Shown here one piece after another: positions 44,324-57,940 of a DNA stretch of 64,000 nucleotides. The notes under the pieces were generated by a model that ran no database searches, was not told the DNA's origin, and worked only from the letters and a program-made list of their open reading frames with translations. Source of the stretch: Cercis canadensis (Eukaryota > Streptophyta > Magnoliopsida > Fabales > Fabaceae); assembly GCA_003255065.1 (NCBI GenBank), contig QAOA01005762.1:305368-369367 (forward strand). The letters run 5' to 3'. Both the position numbers and the translations under genes were made by a program. The stretch's first letter is position 1. Each line of letters starts with the position of its first letter.

Positions 44324-47300
44324 TATATAATTCATTGCAGCATAACTTGTGCCTAAAATATCTAGGCCGAACAACATTTTTCTTCATGACAATTTTGTAT
44401 TTGGCCTCAACTACGGAAAGCCAAGGCAGCAGATAAACAACCATCTGTATACACCTTATAGAATTAGTTTGTTGAAAATGTAATTTAAAAAAATCAAGAA
44501 AGTTACTTAAATAAAAAAATGTTATACTAAAAAGTGGTGACTTACATTTTGGTTGTAATATTATTGGTAATAATTTCAAACGATTATGGTCTATTAATCT
44601 CTTTTGCACATCCTCTTTCATGTGCATATTCTGTTCCATCTTTCATTATAACAAAATTTAACCTAAAGATAGATACAAAGAAAACTCTCAAACATTTAAA
44701 AGCATTGTAATTTTGACTATGAAATTTCATTTGATACTGAGTCAAGTTTGCAGTTGACTTACATCATCAAGGAAAATGAAGAAACAACTAAGAGTCCATT
44801 GTTTCAAGCTCTGGTCCTTTTTGAGTAGAGAAAGTCAAGAAGCAGCTCTGAAGAAAAACCCAATTCCTACAAGATTGTGAGGGATGGAAAGCTGGCGGAC
44901 TAAAGGGATGATGCAGGTCAAGATGATATTCTCCTAAGCGATGGCTCTAGTGGGGATAATGCTGCCTAATGTTATTTCTCCAGTTATGTATTAGTAATGT
45001 TTTGTTATTTGGATTATGGGTTGTTCCAGGCAGTTTTATAAATCAAAAAAATTCCATTTTAAAAATCCATCATGATTATCAAATTAAGCTCATATTGTTG
45101 AGTCTCCTTGTTTGCATATCATTTATGTGCACACCTTCACAAATGTCTATTTAGGACTTACAATATCTTATGAAACTTAAGAAAACTTTTCTCTAATAGC
45201 TCAAGTGGCGTGCACCATTGTGAAACTATCATTGTTCCATATTGTTATTCCTATTCTGACGACAATTAATAATTTTATTTCATGCAATTGACATTGACTA
45301 TGACTTCAAATTGTTGCTCCAAAGACTTGGTTCCTAACCCTGCACAGATGTGTCATGCCACTCCAATTGCTCCGGAGACATGCCTGTTTAATTACATCAC
45401 ATCTTATTTTTTTAATGTAACTATATACGATTGATATATGGACCTCTCAGCTCATATTAACATGCCAACCAGCATCCCAGAATCTTTTAAGATTCTGTCT
45501 TGATTTCTTGCAATATTTTTAAGGTTTCTACTTTTTGAATTGTCTTTGGATCAACTTATTTGGATTTTCATGAATCAGATTTTGATATTGACAGCGAAAA
45601 TGAAACCCATAAGTGAGGATAATTTCAAGGAACATTCAGAAACACGACAGAATCAAGGTGACTCTTTGTGACATCCGAGAGCTCATAATCAAGTTCAGAA
45701 TGATTCAGATCAGATCTAGAGCCTTCTGAAAGTAGTATCTATACTCAACTGGTTGGTTCAATTCTATGATAGTGACTACCATTTTGGCAGGGAATTTGAG
45801 ATGCTAATTGGTTGAGGTAAACTCAGTTGTTGATGTATGGTGGGCAGGATTATAGGTTCTTCATATTTGTGCACACCATCATATGTATTTTACATTTAAG
45901 TTCTACTAGTCAGCTTAGATGGAGATACTGTGTTGAGCAGATGAGCACAGATAAACATTATTCGAATTAACAAAGTGAAGTGCTTTGCCCCTTCTAGATA
46001 GACCATGAAACTGTCTCATAGTTCATTGATAACACTGATCCCTACACACATTATGAAAAGTTGAGTAGTAGTAAAATTTAGAACGTTCAAGTGCTTGCTA
46101 CTAGGGGAGACCTTGTGTTTATATATTTTTTCTGTTTAGGGCACAAGACGGTAAATTAAAATTGGTAGAAATAGCTAAGATTCATTCTAGATTTACTTTT
46201 AAAGAGTTATACGAATAGTGATACATCTATATCTTTTTATTTACACTACTTCTATACCTACACACGAGTAGTAAGACATGGTAATATTTAAGTTTTACTA
46301 AATCAAACGAAACTTAAATTAACCCTCCTTTTTTTTATTATTCAGACCTTTTCACATATCTATATCTCTTAAAATTAGTGTATAAGTATCATTTTTCTGA
46401 CTATAATCTTTGGAATAAGAGGGACTGCAATTGTCATTTTACTAATGATGTTATTTACACATAGTACTTGAATACTATTTTATTGTTTTAGTATTTTGAC
46501 TGTGACTTTATGTTTAAATATAAAAATCGCAAGCTCTAAAGATAACATTAATACTATTGTAATACTTGAATATCAACCAAACACAGAACAAAGGTTAAAA
46601 TGCTTATCATACACGTGTAGGGTGTAGCAACTTACACAACATTTATAGGATCTTTTTGTGTTTTATGAATGGGCTAACCTACTCATTAATTATTGAACCC
46701 ATACAAGGTCCACATATAGCATAGCTCACAATAATCAACAAAATGTTCGTTCAGTTGAAACATGTTGAGTCCCAAAACATTCTAGGCCAAATGTCTTAAG
46801 TTTAAATCTTTAGAATCGCACTTATTAAAAGGGATTTNAATACTATTTTATTGTTTTGGTACTTTGGCTGTGACTTTATGTTTAAATACAAAAATCACAA
46901 ACTCTAAAGATAACATCAATACTACTGTAATACTTGAATACCAACCAAACACAGAACAAAGGTTAAAATGCTTATCATGCACGTGTAGGTGTAGCAACTT
47001 ACACAACATTTATAGGATCTTTTTGTGTTTTATGAATGGGCTAACCTGCTCATTAATTATTGAACCCATACAAGGCCCACATATAGCATAGCTCACAATA
47101 ATCAACAAAATGTTTGTTCAGTTGAAACAGGTTGAGTCCCAAAACATTCTAGGTCAAATGTCTTAAGTTCGAATCTTTAGAATCGCACTTATTAAGAGGG
47201 ATTTATCAATTACTATTCTCATCTTAAATATGAATTAGTCTCATATCTAAAGGATGTAAAGATACCCTAAGTATAAACCAAAAAAAGCAAAACTCACGAT

Positions 47301-48741
47301 ATCTTACTGCAACGTAATAAATTNCTCACGATATCTTACTACAACATAATAAATTAATAACTCAATAATCTAATAATCACATAATTAAGTTAAACAAAAT
47401 TTATATTTATTACACCATCGATAGAGTTTAAAGTTTACACAAGCGACTTAATTTATACATTTTTTGTATAAATACTTCATAAAAATCATTTTAATGGTGA
47501 TTTAGATAGTATTAAATAATTTATCTATGATTAATTTTAACAAAATACGATAAAGCTCATTAATTTTTTTTTTTAGGTTGTAACAATGCTCACCAATTTA
47601 ACCAATACTAATATGGGTTTTAATAAAAGATCTGATATATGTTTAGTTCAAAATTAACACCAAGTATATATCTCAATTCTCAAAAATTTAGCTATATTCA
47701 AATGATATCAAATATGATTGTTATATTATTTTTTATTACAAAGAAACACAACATGCTTAGAAAAATATATAACTAGAATAGAACTCTTGATATCAACTAT
47801 ATAATTTTTTTAACCAAAGGACTAGACTCATTAATCATTGGCCTAAGATTGTTATATTTGGTTTGGTTGCTTGAATTTTACCCTTATTGTTTGCTTGCCG
47901 TACACATTCACATCATGAGAAGGCCAAGTTTGGTACCCACTGGTGAAAAGAAGGCATATACCCCCATGTGTACTGCCAAGTGCCACCTTTTGGTTCTTTA
48001 CCAAAAACATATATATTGCTGCTGAACTGCCTGGTCCTTCCATCTGCTCCCCTCTTTATTGTCTCAACTCTCAACTGCATTATTTTTTACTTCTTTTTAA
48101 TACATTATATAATCATAATAAATATTCTTCATTTGGTTATTATGTGTCAAACAAGTAATTATTTTATTTAATATGTAATTATTAAATATGATAATCTTAT
48201 ATTAAATATAATAATTATATATTTTGATTATATAATTTAAAAGATATTTTAATTATTTTATTATACAATAAACTAGAAAAGAATTAATTTCATGTGCAAG
48301 TATTGCACACTCATTCATTCTCTCTAGAAAATATTTTAAAAATAATAATATACTAAGAAAAGAAAGAAGTAATTGATAGAAATAAAACTTCTAATATAAA
48401 CCATTTTAATTTCCTTGGTCACAACTCACAAGTCACAACACAACGAAGGTTGCTATTTTAATGGCCCTCGCCCACCCTTTTCCATTAGCAAAAACAAAAA
48501 TCATTAAAGATTATAAATTCTTAAAGTATTTTGTCCCCTACTCACATTGATTCCCTTCATTCTCAGTTGCTTACAGTACATGGTGCGCTAATATCTTTGA
48601 CAAATTGTAAAGATTTGAACTTGCGCAGAGTGCTATGCAATTTATGACCCTCCAACCACCAAGCCTCTCACTTTCACAAACCCAAACAACGAAGAAAGAA
48701 AAGCTGAAAACAAGAAAGCTCCAATTCCAAACAGAAAAACA
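44324..48741. other. Long intergenic region upstream of RALF
   Basis: No gene supported. Contains the 367-bp repeat pair around the N at 46838, the 31-bp pair around the N at 47324, and SINE-like box-B sequence near 46790. The last 300 bp (48440-48741) are presumed promoter and leader of the RALF gene. Confidence 0.55.
46471..47204. repeat. 367-bp direct repeat around the N at 46838 (probable assembly artefact)
   Basis: 46471-46837 and 46839-47204 match with a few substitutions. The 3' half of each contains SINE-like sequence (GTTCAGTTGAAAC, CTTAAGTTCGAATC). The exact N junction suggests two alleles or contig ends. Confidence 0.8.
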
Positions 48742-49131
48742 ATGTCCCAACCCAGATTCATTTTCTTGGCCTCCCTCTACTTGCCACTTCTTCTTTTGCT
48801 TCATACCCATTTCCCATTTTGCAATGGTCTCTCAGTGGGAGACCTCAATTTGCTGAAAAGCAGTGAAATTGATGTAGTGACCAAAAGGGTTTGCACCAAA
48901 ACCATTGGAGAGTGCTGGACAGAGCCAGAACTGGATTCAGAGAGCAATAGAAGAATACTAGCAATGCAGAAAAAGTACATTAGCTATGAGACCCTCAAGA
49001 GGGACATGGTTCCTTGTGCTAAAGCAGGAGCTTCTTACTACAATTGTCATGCAAGACAAGCAAATCCTTATAATAGAGGTTGTGAGGTAATTACTGGCTG
49101 TGCAAGAGGTATTAAAGGCATCAAGACTTGA
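48742..49131 (+). CDS. Rapid alkalinization factor (RALF) peptide hormone precursor
   Basis: Single exon, 129 residues. Residues 1-29 are a signal peptide; a propeptide follows, with the dibasic subtilase site RRIL (70-73); the mature peptide is about residues 74-129. It has YISY (79-82), needed in the family for binding the FERONIA-type receptor kinase, and four cysteines (92, 102, 114, 120) in the usual two pairs, with YYNC, NPYNRGC and the basic GCARG end. These features match the RALF1/22/23/33 group. RALFs are secreted into the cell wall, raise apoplastic pH and restrain cell growth; which tissue this one acts in is not visible. The ATG at 48742 gives the full signal peptide; no in-frame ATG precedes it. 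Confidence 0.97.
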   Translation: MSQPRFIFLASLYLPLLLLLHTHFPFCNGLSVGDLNLLKSSEIDVVTKRVCTKTIGECWTEPELDSESNRRILAMQKKYISYETLKRDMVPCAKAGASYYNCHARQANPYNRGCEVITGCARGIKGIKT

Positions 49132-49849
49132 GCAAATTGTTGATAGAATCATTAGAATAGATGAAGGCAAGTGAGCCAAGTGGTTCTACTTTCTTCTTCT
49201 TCTTCCTTCCCCCTTCTTTTTCTTTTGCCCCTTTTTTCAGCTAATCCTTTTTTCTTTTTTCATTTATGAGCTTAATTTCCTCTTTGGTTATCATCGTGAT
49301 TTTGCATTTTAGATGCAGATTATTTTACTTTCTTTGTAAAATATATGATTAGCTTATTAATGTAAAGATCTAACGTTTATTCTTGAGAAAATATGACTGC
49401 GAATATGACCTTTTCCATGGAATTATGATGCCTATATATTATTATTGTCTCCATTTAATAGAAATTTGGTGGTACACTTTCAGTTTTAGTCAGAAAGTAA
49501 GAACCATGTCCAAAATTAATTTTCTTTGCAAAAATTATGACTTTATGCTCAAAAGAACAAAAAGTCTTTATAGAATTTAGTTGCAAATTTGAACTATTTC
49601 TTGAATTTTTCCTGATAATCTTAGAACACTACCAGATGTTGAGAATGAGAAGGCCATTTCCAGAAGCTATTTTTCCTTTTCCCTGATGTTTGTCCTAAGG
49701 AAGAAACATATTTTAGAGGGGAAATAGAATCTGCATAAAGCTACAGAAAAAATTGCTTATACTTGATGGCTTCCCCTTTCAAGCTCAATCTGATTGCAGA
49801 GGTAACCTTGCACATAGACACAGGGCATATAATCTGTCCATCCATATCT
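49132..49849. other. RALF 3' UTR and downstream flank
   Basis: Pyrimidine-rich 3' UTR (about 49180-49260), then AT-rich DNA. No gene seen. Confidence 0.55.
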
Positions 49850-49969
49850 TTTTTTGTCACAAGGGAGAACAACACTCCGGGAAAAAGGGAGGGGAGTACA
49901 TGGCGGGAATAGAACCCTTGACATCAACCCTCTGGTTTCTATGACCAAAAGAGGTGCCACTAGACCCGC
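49850..49969 (-). mobile_element. tRNA-derived SINE (minus strand)
   Basis: On the minus strand box A (GTCTAGTGGCACC, 49965-49953) and box B (GGGTTCTATTCCCG, 49917-49904) are about 36 bp apart, as in tRNA genes, and the element ends in GTGACAAAAAAA. It does not fold as a tRNA. Target-site duplications unclear. Confidence 0.65.
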
Positions 49970-52900
49970 ATGTCATTAGCATATTTGATTCATTTGTATG
50001 AAACAGACTACCCTTATACCAGATTGATATAGGAAGGGATAATAAGTCGTTTTCTGAGTCCTGTTGTGGGATCTCTTGTGAGTTGTTGTGACTTAAGTTA
50101 ACTTTTGTAGATAATTATACATTTGTATTAGCCTGTAATTTGTTTGATGGTTCTGGAGCAGTTTTGCTGGTTCAAACCCAGACCAAGACTTCTGTCTAAT
50201 TTTTTTTATTTCAAATCTACGTAGGACTATACTAGTCTTTGATCATCTAATGCTAATATTTAACCAAGTTGTACAAAGGGGAAGGCAGAGGAGGCTTGTA
50301 GAATCAATGTCCGGTGTATGATTATAGTTGACATCAGAGTCATGAGTTAAAATATTAGGAATTTAGTGATATAAGTCTGCTTAATTGCCTTGGAAGACCC
50401 CATCAATTAGCATCTCTAAGGCATTGAAGTTCCCTTGTGTTAAAACTGAATTATTTTATACTTTCAAGTGTTGTCTCCTCATTTTTGTCATTCTAGCACT
50501 TTCACTAGTCAGATAAGCTGTTGGCATCAATGACTGCCTCTGAGCTTTCTTACAACATAGTTTACCTGATAATTCCCATGAACATAGAGCAGAAGATGCT
50601 GCACATGTCTCCTTCTCAGACGAGTAACATGATATGTTGTTATTATTGTTGTATGTTGAGTGTTGAGAAAATCGAAGAATATCTTGTTTCACTATTCTTC
50701 TTAATGTTTCTATTTCCATATTGCTCTAGTTGGACCTTCATTTCCTAGAGTAGAAGTCTTTTGAGGCCCCCTTCAACTTTAAACTATTTTAATCAAATTA
50801 GTTCGGTTTTATAGTGTTCCAAGGACACCTCCTCCAAAAAAGGATTTAAGTCCTTTCAACATTTCCATAGCAATCCATATTCATAGTCATAAAGATGGAT
50901 GAAATTGCTAGAGTAGACACTCAGAATGAACCAATAGAACAGTCTTCAAGCTGAAGCTGTGTGTTTTACAACGATATCCAACTGACTATGCACACACAGA
51001 GACACACACTTATGGTTGCAAAAAAAGGAGAATAAGTCTCTAATGTCTTTTAATTATTATTAGCACTTCTCTTTATTATCTCCAATTTTTATCAAGACAT
51101 TATAATCTCCCTTTTATGTGTGTACTGCTACTCTGGTTCTGCCATTCATTTTTTAATGGCTTGCTTTAAATGGTTAACACTACTATAAATCTGGTGTTTT
51201 GTTGTTCTTTCCTGTAGAAGCGAACTTTAGGTTTGGTTAAGACACTTGGGAACCATATTTTTCACTTCATGCTGGGAAAATTTTGCAAGAAATTTATGTC
51301 AAAAGAGGGAATAAGATTACAAGTTCTAGGAATCATTCACCTTCACTCAACTCTGTCTCCCTGTCTTATGTTTAGGTATTTTATGGATAGATTCATGGGA
51401 TCTTCAATTAGACTAAAAATTTTGTTGTATGGCAGAACTATACTTGTGTGAATTCTTCCTTATAGCACTGGATTAATGGAGTTAGGTGATGAAAAATTGA
51501 CTGCTCTAAAATATTCTGCATGCAAATAAAGATTGTAAGTTGGTCTCTAAATTTTGCTCTCTCTTTCTTTTATGTTTCTTTTCCTGCTTTCTCTTGTTGT
51601 TGTTGGGGTTTGGAAAAAAGAGGGGGGGGGGGGGGGNGGGGGGGGGGGAGATGAATGTGAACTGTGCTGAACCTTTGAACATGAGTGCTCATACCACCCA
51701 AGTTGACATGCTACAATGTTTCATGGTGAGCTGTGCTGCATTGCTAGAACATGGGCACCTCTCCTTTAATAATGTTCATTAACATTCTAACTAACAATAG
51801 ATTATGAGCATTAATTAAGACAATCTGATCTCTATCTTGTTTTCTTTGCAACAGCCTTTATACTCGCAATTACACCAGAAAATTATCTATTACCCATGCC
51901 TAAACGTCCAAAATTTGCTTATCATTTTCTTCCCTGTCCCATTCACTCACTCCCACATACTCAACCCCTCTTTGTTTTGGTCATTGAAGATCTTTAGGAG
52001 CTCTGCTATTTACATACTACTTCGCCTCTGCATATATGGCAACATCTGAGTTTAACTAGCCTTGCTCAAACTTTATACTTCATATTATTGCATAAAACAG
52101 CGGTATGCGCCACCCAATGGATTGTAAGTAGACTCTCTAATTTTTGTTCCATCATGTTCTAAGGGGAAAAACATGGTGGAGTTGGTGTTTAGGTGGTGGT
52201 CATTGAAGATCTTTAATGGCAAGGTTATTGATTGTTGAATGTTGAACACACAACATATTCTCGCATGCTATTAGTGGGCACCACTTTCAACTGATTTCAA
52301 GTTGGAACTTAGAATTGAAGCAAAAAGGCTATGCATTGGGCGCCTGCTGGATCCACATAGTGTCAGCACTGAAACAAGATCCACCTTCTCATATTTCTTT
52401 GGCACCAATGTTCAAAGGATGACCACCCTTTTAGCCCACATGAAGAGAGAGAGAAAGAGAGGTGCTTAACAGGATCTTGGAAAGAACAAATAACCAGGGT
52501 ATGCCAAAATAAAATAGAGTTTATTATTGTGGGGTGCTACAACTTGACATGAAATATCTTATAGTACTAAAAAGTAGGTGCCTTCCAATTAGGTGCCAAC
52601 CGCATTGTGAGAGATTATCAAAATACCATTACTGCTATATAGTTATTTGATTTATATATATGATTATTATGTTTATATATATGGTTATGATATTTAAATA
52701 TAAATTAAATAACCATTATATAAATAAAATAACCATAGCATTGAGGTATTTTGGTCATTTTACACCATATAAAAAGCACTTGCATGAAAATTATTTCCAT
52801 ACTCAGATTCTACTATATAGTTTAGTTATGAACTATTTTGTACACTATTTTTGTGCTTCATCATTGTCTTGCCTAACACACCACTTTGGAGTTTCAAATG

Positions 52901-53036
52901 ACCTATTATCTGTGTGAAATTGAACATTCAAAGCAGCAGAATGAGTAGGGCCACAGGCATTATTAAGAAAAGCTCCCACTGAATTCAATGCTCCACAAAT
53001 ATCTATACTCTTATACCTAAATCATTAATAAATAAA
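49970..53036. other. Intergenic region, no supported gene
   Basis: Only short chance frames. Contains a poly-G tract with an N at 51637 (about 51622-51648). Confidence 0.5.
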
Positions 53037-53497
53037 GGGAAATGTCTAATTTATCCCATTTAACTTAAGGTCAATTACATTTTATCCTAAAACTTTAAAA
53101 TATTACGAGAGACTCCATTAACTATTAAAATGTGCAAAAAATCTCATTTTGTCAACGACCATCCAAAATTTGATGGAAAACATCATGTGTGAAGCACGCA
53201 ACACTCATTAATCCCAAAATTCCTCTCATTATTGTCCAAATCTCTAATAATTAAGTGTTGTTAACTCCAAAATCTCTCTATTAAGTGTGTTAATTCTGAA
53301 ATTTTTGAATGGATTGGGTTGTTAATGACATCATGTGCATTACACGTTGTGTTTTTCATATATTTATGGATGTCTGTCTACAATTGGGGGTTTGGTGCAT
53401 ATTTTGAGAGTTAATGGGAGTCCCTTATAACATTTTAAAGTTTTGGGAATCAATTACAATTTACCCTAAGTTAAATGAGGTAAAATAGACTTTTCCC
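53037..53497. mobile_element. Foldback MITE
   Basis: Inverted ends GGGAAATGTCTAATTTATCCC and (minus strand) GGGAAAAGTCTATTTTACC with long imperfect arms (TTAACTTAAGGT... / ...ACCCTAAGTTAA). ATAAATAA-like flanks on both sides give a possible target-site duplication. Confidence 0.7.
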
Positions 53498-54156
53498 ATA
53501 AATAATAACAGTACTCCCTTTTAGTTTTTTCCACAAAAAGTAGGTGAGGAAGGGACAAAAAATTATCATAAGGTAGCTGAACTGATTTTCAGTGTTTACT
53601 TTGTAGACATAATTTGTCATTGGCATTGTTTTCTTATTGTAATGATAAATGGAGAAAAAATAATCCTTCTGAAATTCCACTATCAATATGATTTTTTTTA
53701 ATGAAAAGTGGGTAAGAGGGAATTAGCAGCTTGCAGCAAAAAAAAGGTGATTTAGAGGTTTTTCTTTCGAAATTGTAGATAATAATATTGCTTCATGAAT
53801 TAAATGAAGCCTTTTTCTCCAATTTTCATTTTTAGTTCCTACATAATGCAATCCATTCTAATAAATTCATATACGAATTTTAAATTGTTATTACAAATAT
53901 GGTATGATTAAAAAATCATGAATGGTAATCATTTCATGAAGTGTCAATAGCCAAAATATGTTCATAAAGTGGTAGTTTTTTTTTTTTTTGTTGGTATATT
54001 CATAAAGTGGTAGTTAGTTTGCATTTTATTGACACAGAAGCACATAAATGAGGATTGCAGATTACATGATATGAATTCAAAGTGAGAACAACATGGAAAA
54101 CTTTATGGTCATAAAGAAAATAGAAAAAAGGACTAGCATTAGAATACCAAGGTAAA

Positions 54157-54335
54157 ACCAACAAGCGTGTAAATCACATGATAAATGGGTGTTCTAGTTT
54201 AACCAATGGTCTTGAGTTCGAGCCTTTGGGTATGCAACTGCATCTATTGGGAGAGCTTTGCCGCCCTTGTGGTCCTTCCCGGCTCGAAACCAGATTAGTC
54301 GAGCGAAGCCCGGACACCGGTGAAAAACCAAAAAA
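54157..54335 (+). mobile_element. tRNA-derived SINE with perfect 16-bp target-site duplication
   Basis: 179 bp between identical copies of AGAATACCAAGGTAAA (54141-54156, 54336-54351). Box-A-like TGTTCTAGTTT (about 54190) and box B GAGTTCGAGCC (54214-54224). The 3' end CCGGACACCGGTGAAAAACC plus A-tract is of the plant Au-SINE-like type and matches the SINE at 2771-2947. The perfect duplication suggests a young insertion. Confidence 0.88.
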
Positions 54336-54710
54336 AGAATACCAAGGTAAAGAAATGGTGTAAAACAGAATTAAAAAAAAAAATAAAGTATTGTCTCTTA
54401 TTTGGCCATGAAAATAAAACACTGTTCAAAACTATGTTTTTGGGATATCTGGCGAGAAATTGTTCCTCTCTCTCTCTCTCGGAAATGGGCCTTTTATGGA
54501 CTCATGGGCTTGAGCCTCGAGACACTCCCGTTTGAATTATTGCTTGGGCCTTAGTGGTCTGTTTTTATTGTTTTGGGTGAGTTTTTCTATTTGGGTTGGG
54601 CTCCTGTGTTAAGGTATTTCAGCTGAGCCCATACGTGCCCCTTGGTTTTTCTATTGTGAAATTACTATTACATTTGCAAAAAAAAAAATTGAAATTGTAA
54701 TTATAATTTT

Positions 54711-55034
54711 GAGTAAAATCTATTTTTGGTTCCTGAAAGGAATTAGCACAATCAATTTGGTCCTTGAAAGATTTTTAGTATCACTTTAGTCTTTGGAATA
54801 TAACTTTGTCCATCAAAATAGTATTTTGCTAACTCTCACCTACCAAACTTGTCACATTGGTATTTAATATGTCACATGAAAGGTTATGTCATATCTCACT
54901 AAAGAAAACTAGATAGACAACTATTTTGATGGATAAAATTATCTTATAAGAATTGAAATGATACAAAAAAAAATATTTCATAGACTAAATTGAATATGCA
55001 TATATATTTTAGAGACCATAAAAGGGTTTTACTC
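54711..55034. mobile_element. MITE-like foldback related to those in polygalacturonase intron 3
   Basis: Ends GAGTAAAATC and (minus strand) GAGTAAAACCC. Interior matches 22391-22706 (CTTTGTCCATCAAAATAGT; ACTATTTTGATGG). Target-site duplication not clean. Confidence 0.65.
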
Positions 55035-56357
55035 TATATCTCCGTGCAAGTTTAGATTTGAATTGGTTAAGAGAGAAGAGTACCCAACCACCTAGGTTAA
55101 AAAGTTTTACATGGTTGAGTGAGGGTGAAAACCTCTGTATAAATTATAATTTTAAGTGGTTATATTTTTCAACTATACTTAAAAAAAGAAAAATTGAGGT
55201 CACACAAGCACACAGACTTAAAGTTTATATAAGTCTAAAATGAGTCACATAATTACATTAGGATCTCAAAATATGTTAAGGTTTTAAGTTCAAATCTTTA
55301 ACGAAAAAATTTAACTTTATCTATCTAATGAAAAAAAATATTAAAAATAATATAATTTAAATTTTAGTGAGTCTAATTAAATATAAATATTATTATATGT
55401 GAAAATATAAAAGTAAACATGTAAGTATATATATATATATATCACTGCTTAGTCATCCAAGCATGTCTTGACTTATGGATTAGCTAGGACTTTTTCTCTA
55501 AAGGCACATGTTGAAGAGTCAAGAGTAAAAGAGTCCAAGATGAATGGCAACAGAAGCCTTTTTTATTCTTGTCTATAATTTATAGTTTCCTACTTGGGAT
55601 CTTGGACTATTGAACATATACAATGATTTGTCTATAAAACTCATAACCCATCATTTTTTTTCTTTATAGTAGTAATATAAAAATAGGATTTATTTTAAAA
55701 TAAAATTAATCCAATAACTTGCAAATTTTTTAACAAAAAAAGTTGAAAAGTGACTTCTTTATAATAAAAAAAAATGCTTGTTATGATACATGATAATATT
55801 TAAAATATTATTTTTGTATAATAAAAACTTTAAGGCAAATATATTACTCTAACTTTAAGATATAATACATTATATTTTTATATGGATGTTATAGCAATGC
55901 TATATAGGACAAAAACCAATGTTTTCTTATGTTTTTTCTAAGGTAAGTCAAAAGGTGACAGCGTAAGAACTAAGAACCATTCAATGTATGGAATAATTAT
56001 GAAGGAAGATGAGACAAAAGCACATATTAGAGCCTTTTGTTATAAGCAATGTTAGATTATGCTTGCAATATAATATAATATCTAATTGAGCTTAACCTAC
56101 CACGTAAAACCAACCCACCTACCTTAGGAGTTGGGAGGATAAGATGATAACCTACTACTACTTTCATTGTCTTAGTAAACACCAATTAATTCTACGTCAA
56201 ACCCCTTTTAATTTGAGCACTCATATTAAAATTTAAGTATAATTAATTTATAAATTTTTAGTAAGCTCAATTAATCTCAGGTAGTATCAAATACACAAGT
56301 GTAAAATAGTAAAAATGAGCTAATGATCTGAGTTTAATAGCACTTTTTTTTATTATA

Positions 56358-56715
56358 GGAATCCGAAGATTGATGTTAAGGGTTATATTCTTGTCATGTA
56401 TTTCATTCCCCTTATCCGAACACATTTCGCTCTATTTTAATTAAAAAGAAAAATAGTAAAAGTGAAAAAAGTGTATATAAGTAGCATAATTTTTTTTATT
56501 TTTCTCTTTTTTTTTTTCTTTGGAGGAACCCGAAGATTGATGTTAAAGGTTATATTCTTGTCATGTACTTCATTCCCCTTATCTCAACACATTTCACTCT
56601 ATTTTAACTAAAAAGAAAAATTGNTAAAAAAAAAAAATTGTAAAAGTGGAAAAGTGTATAAGTAGCATAATTTTTTTGATTTTTCTCTTTTTTTCTTTTC
56701 TATTTCTTTGGAATT
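56358..56715. repeat. 170-bp tandem repeat (N inside unit 2)
   Basis: About 56358-56523 and 56525-56715 share GAAGATTGATGTTAA...TTCTTGTCATGTA...AGTAGCATAATTTTTTT with several differences. The N at 56624 lies within the second unit, so this pair may be real, unlike pairs that meet at an N. Confidence 0.75.
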
Positions 56716-57654
56716 AGAGGAGAATAAAAACACTAGAGTTCATTTTCACTAATGTTATTTACAAATTAATCATGCATAGTGAGATTTGAATATAACTGAT
56801 CTTATACACTGTGTAGATAGACTAATCTCATTCCCTTTATTTTTCTTCATTTTTGTCTTTTATAATATAATTGGTCAATATCCCATTCTTTCTCTTTTTT
56901 ACTATCCCAAGGATATACTGCATTACAATTCATATATCAAAGATAATACTTAGGAATAAACTCCATAATTATCAAGCATGAAGTCTTAAATTTGTATTCT
57001 AGAGAATCCTTTAATCTTAAGATATATATGACACGCTAAATTATTATTAGGATTTGGATCTTGCCATATTACGTTACTCATGTTGAAAGAAAATCTTAAC
57101 ATGACAATACACTGTCAATAGACTAAACATAAATTATGTAACATTATTGGATTTCCTTGTCTTTTGTTCTATTTCAGCTCATTCAAGAGTTTTACTAAAA
57201 GCAAGTAAAACCCTACTAGGCAATGAACTCTATTAAAACAATTTAGTACATTATTGACCATTTATTTTTGTATATCAAGAGTTTGGAACTTATAGTTATC
57301 AACAAGGTCTGCCAATCAAGCTCTTGATGGACAGTTAAACGATAATGTATGACATATTCATTGAGTCCTTTTCAAAATCTGAATTCAGAGGTTCAAAAGA
57401 ATCAAAACCATGACTTTCCATAAGAGTGACATAGGCAATGGTCATAATTTCGAGAGGTAATATATTTCTTTACGATCCCTTTTTGTCTTGTAATTGGGGC
57501 TGCGTTTAGCAAAACTACAACATTGATGGAGAGTTTGGCCCCACAATGAATCACCATTGAGTGGTGGAGATCAATTCAACTAGTCAAGTTTCTTGTCAAC
57601 CAAATAAAATGCTATAATTTAGCTCGAAGTCAAGAATTTTTAGTCAATTGTAAA

Positions 57655-57800
57655 AAATTTCATTTAATATAAAAAGTTTTTAGTCCAAATTTTAAAAAAA
57701 ATTATATTAATTTAGGGTAACTTAATCTATATCATATTTAGACATTAAATAAGGTGTGACACTAACAAAATAAGGTGTGAAAATAATGACTCCTTATTTT
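57655..57800. mobile_element. Single arm of the foldback family at 41842
   Basis: TTAGGGTAACTTAATCTATAT...TTTAGACATTAAATAA...GTGAAAATAATGACTCC matches the right arm of 41842-42790. No second arm nearby. Confidence 0.55.
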
Positions 57801-57940
57801 TATTGATCAAGTTGTAAAAATTAATGAGATTTAACATCCAATGTCCAAGGTCTATCACCAATATGTTCTGCAAAGCAAATAAATAAAAACAGGTCTACAT
57901 CAGTTTTACTAGAGATAGCTATGATAATTTATTTAGCTAA

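Noticed and set aside
49904..49965. Possible tRNA gene (A and B boxes)
   Set aside because: No cloverleaf or acceptor stem; it fits a SINE with an A-rich 3' end.
56358..56715. Treating this tandem pair as another N-junction artefact
   Set aside because: The N lies inside the second unit rather than between units, and the units differ too much for simple contig overlap.
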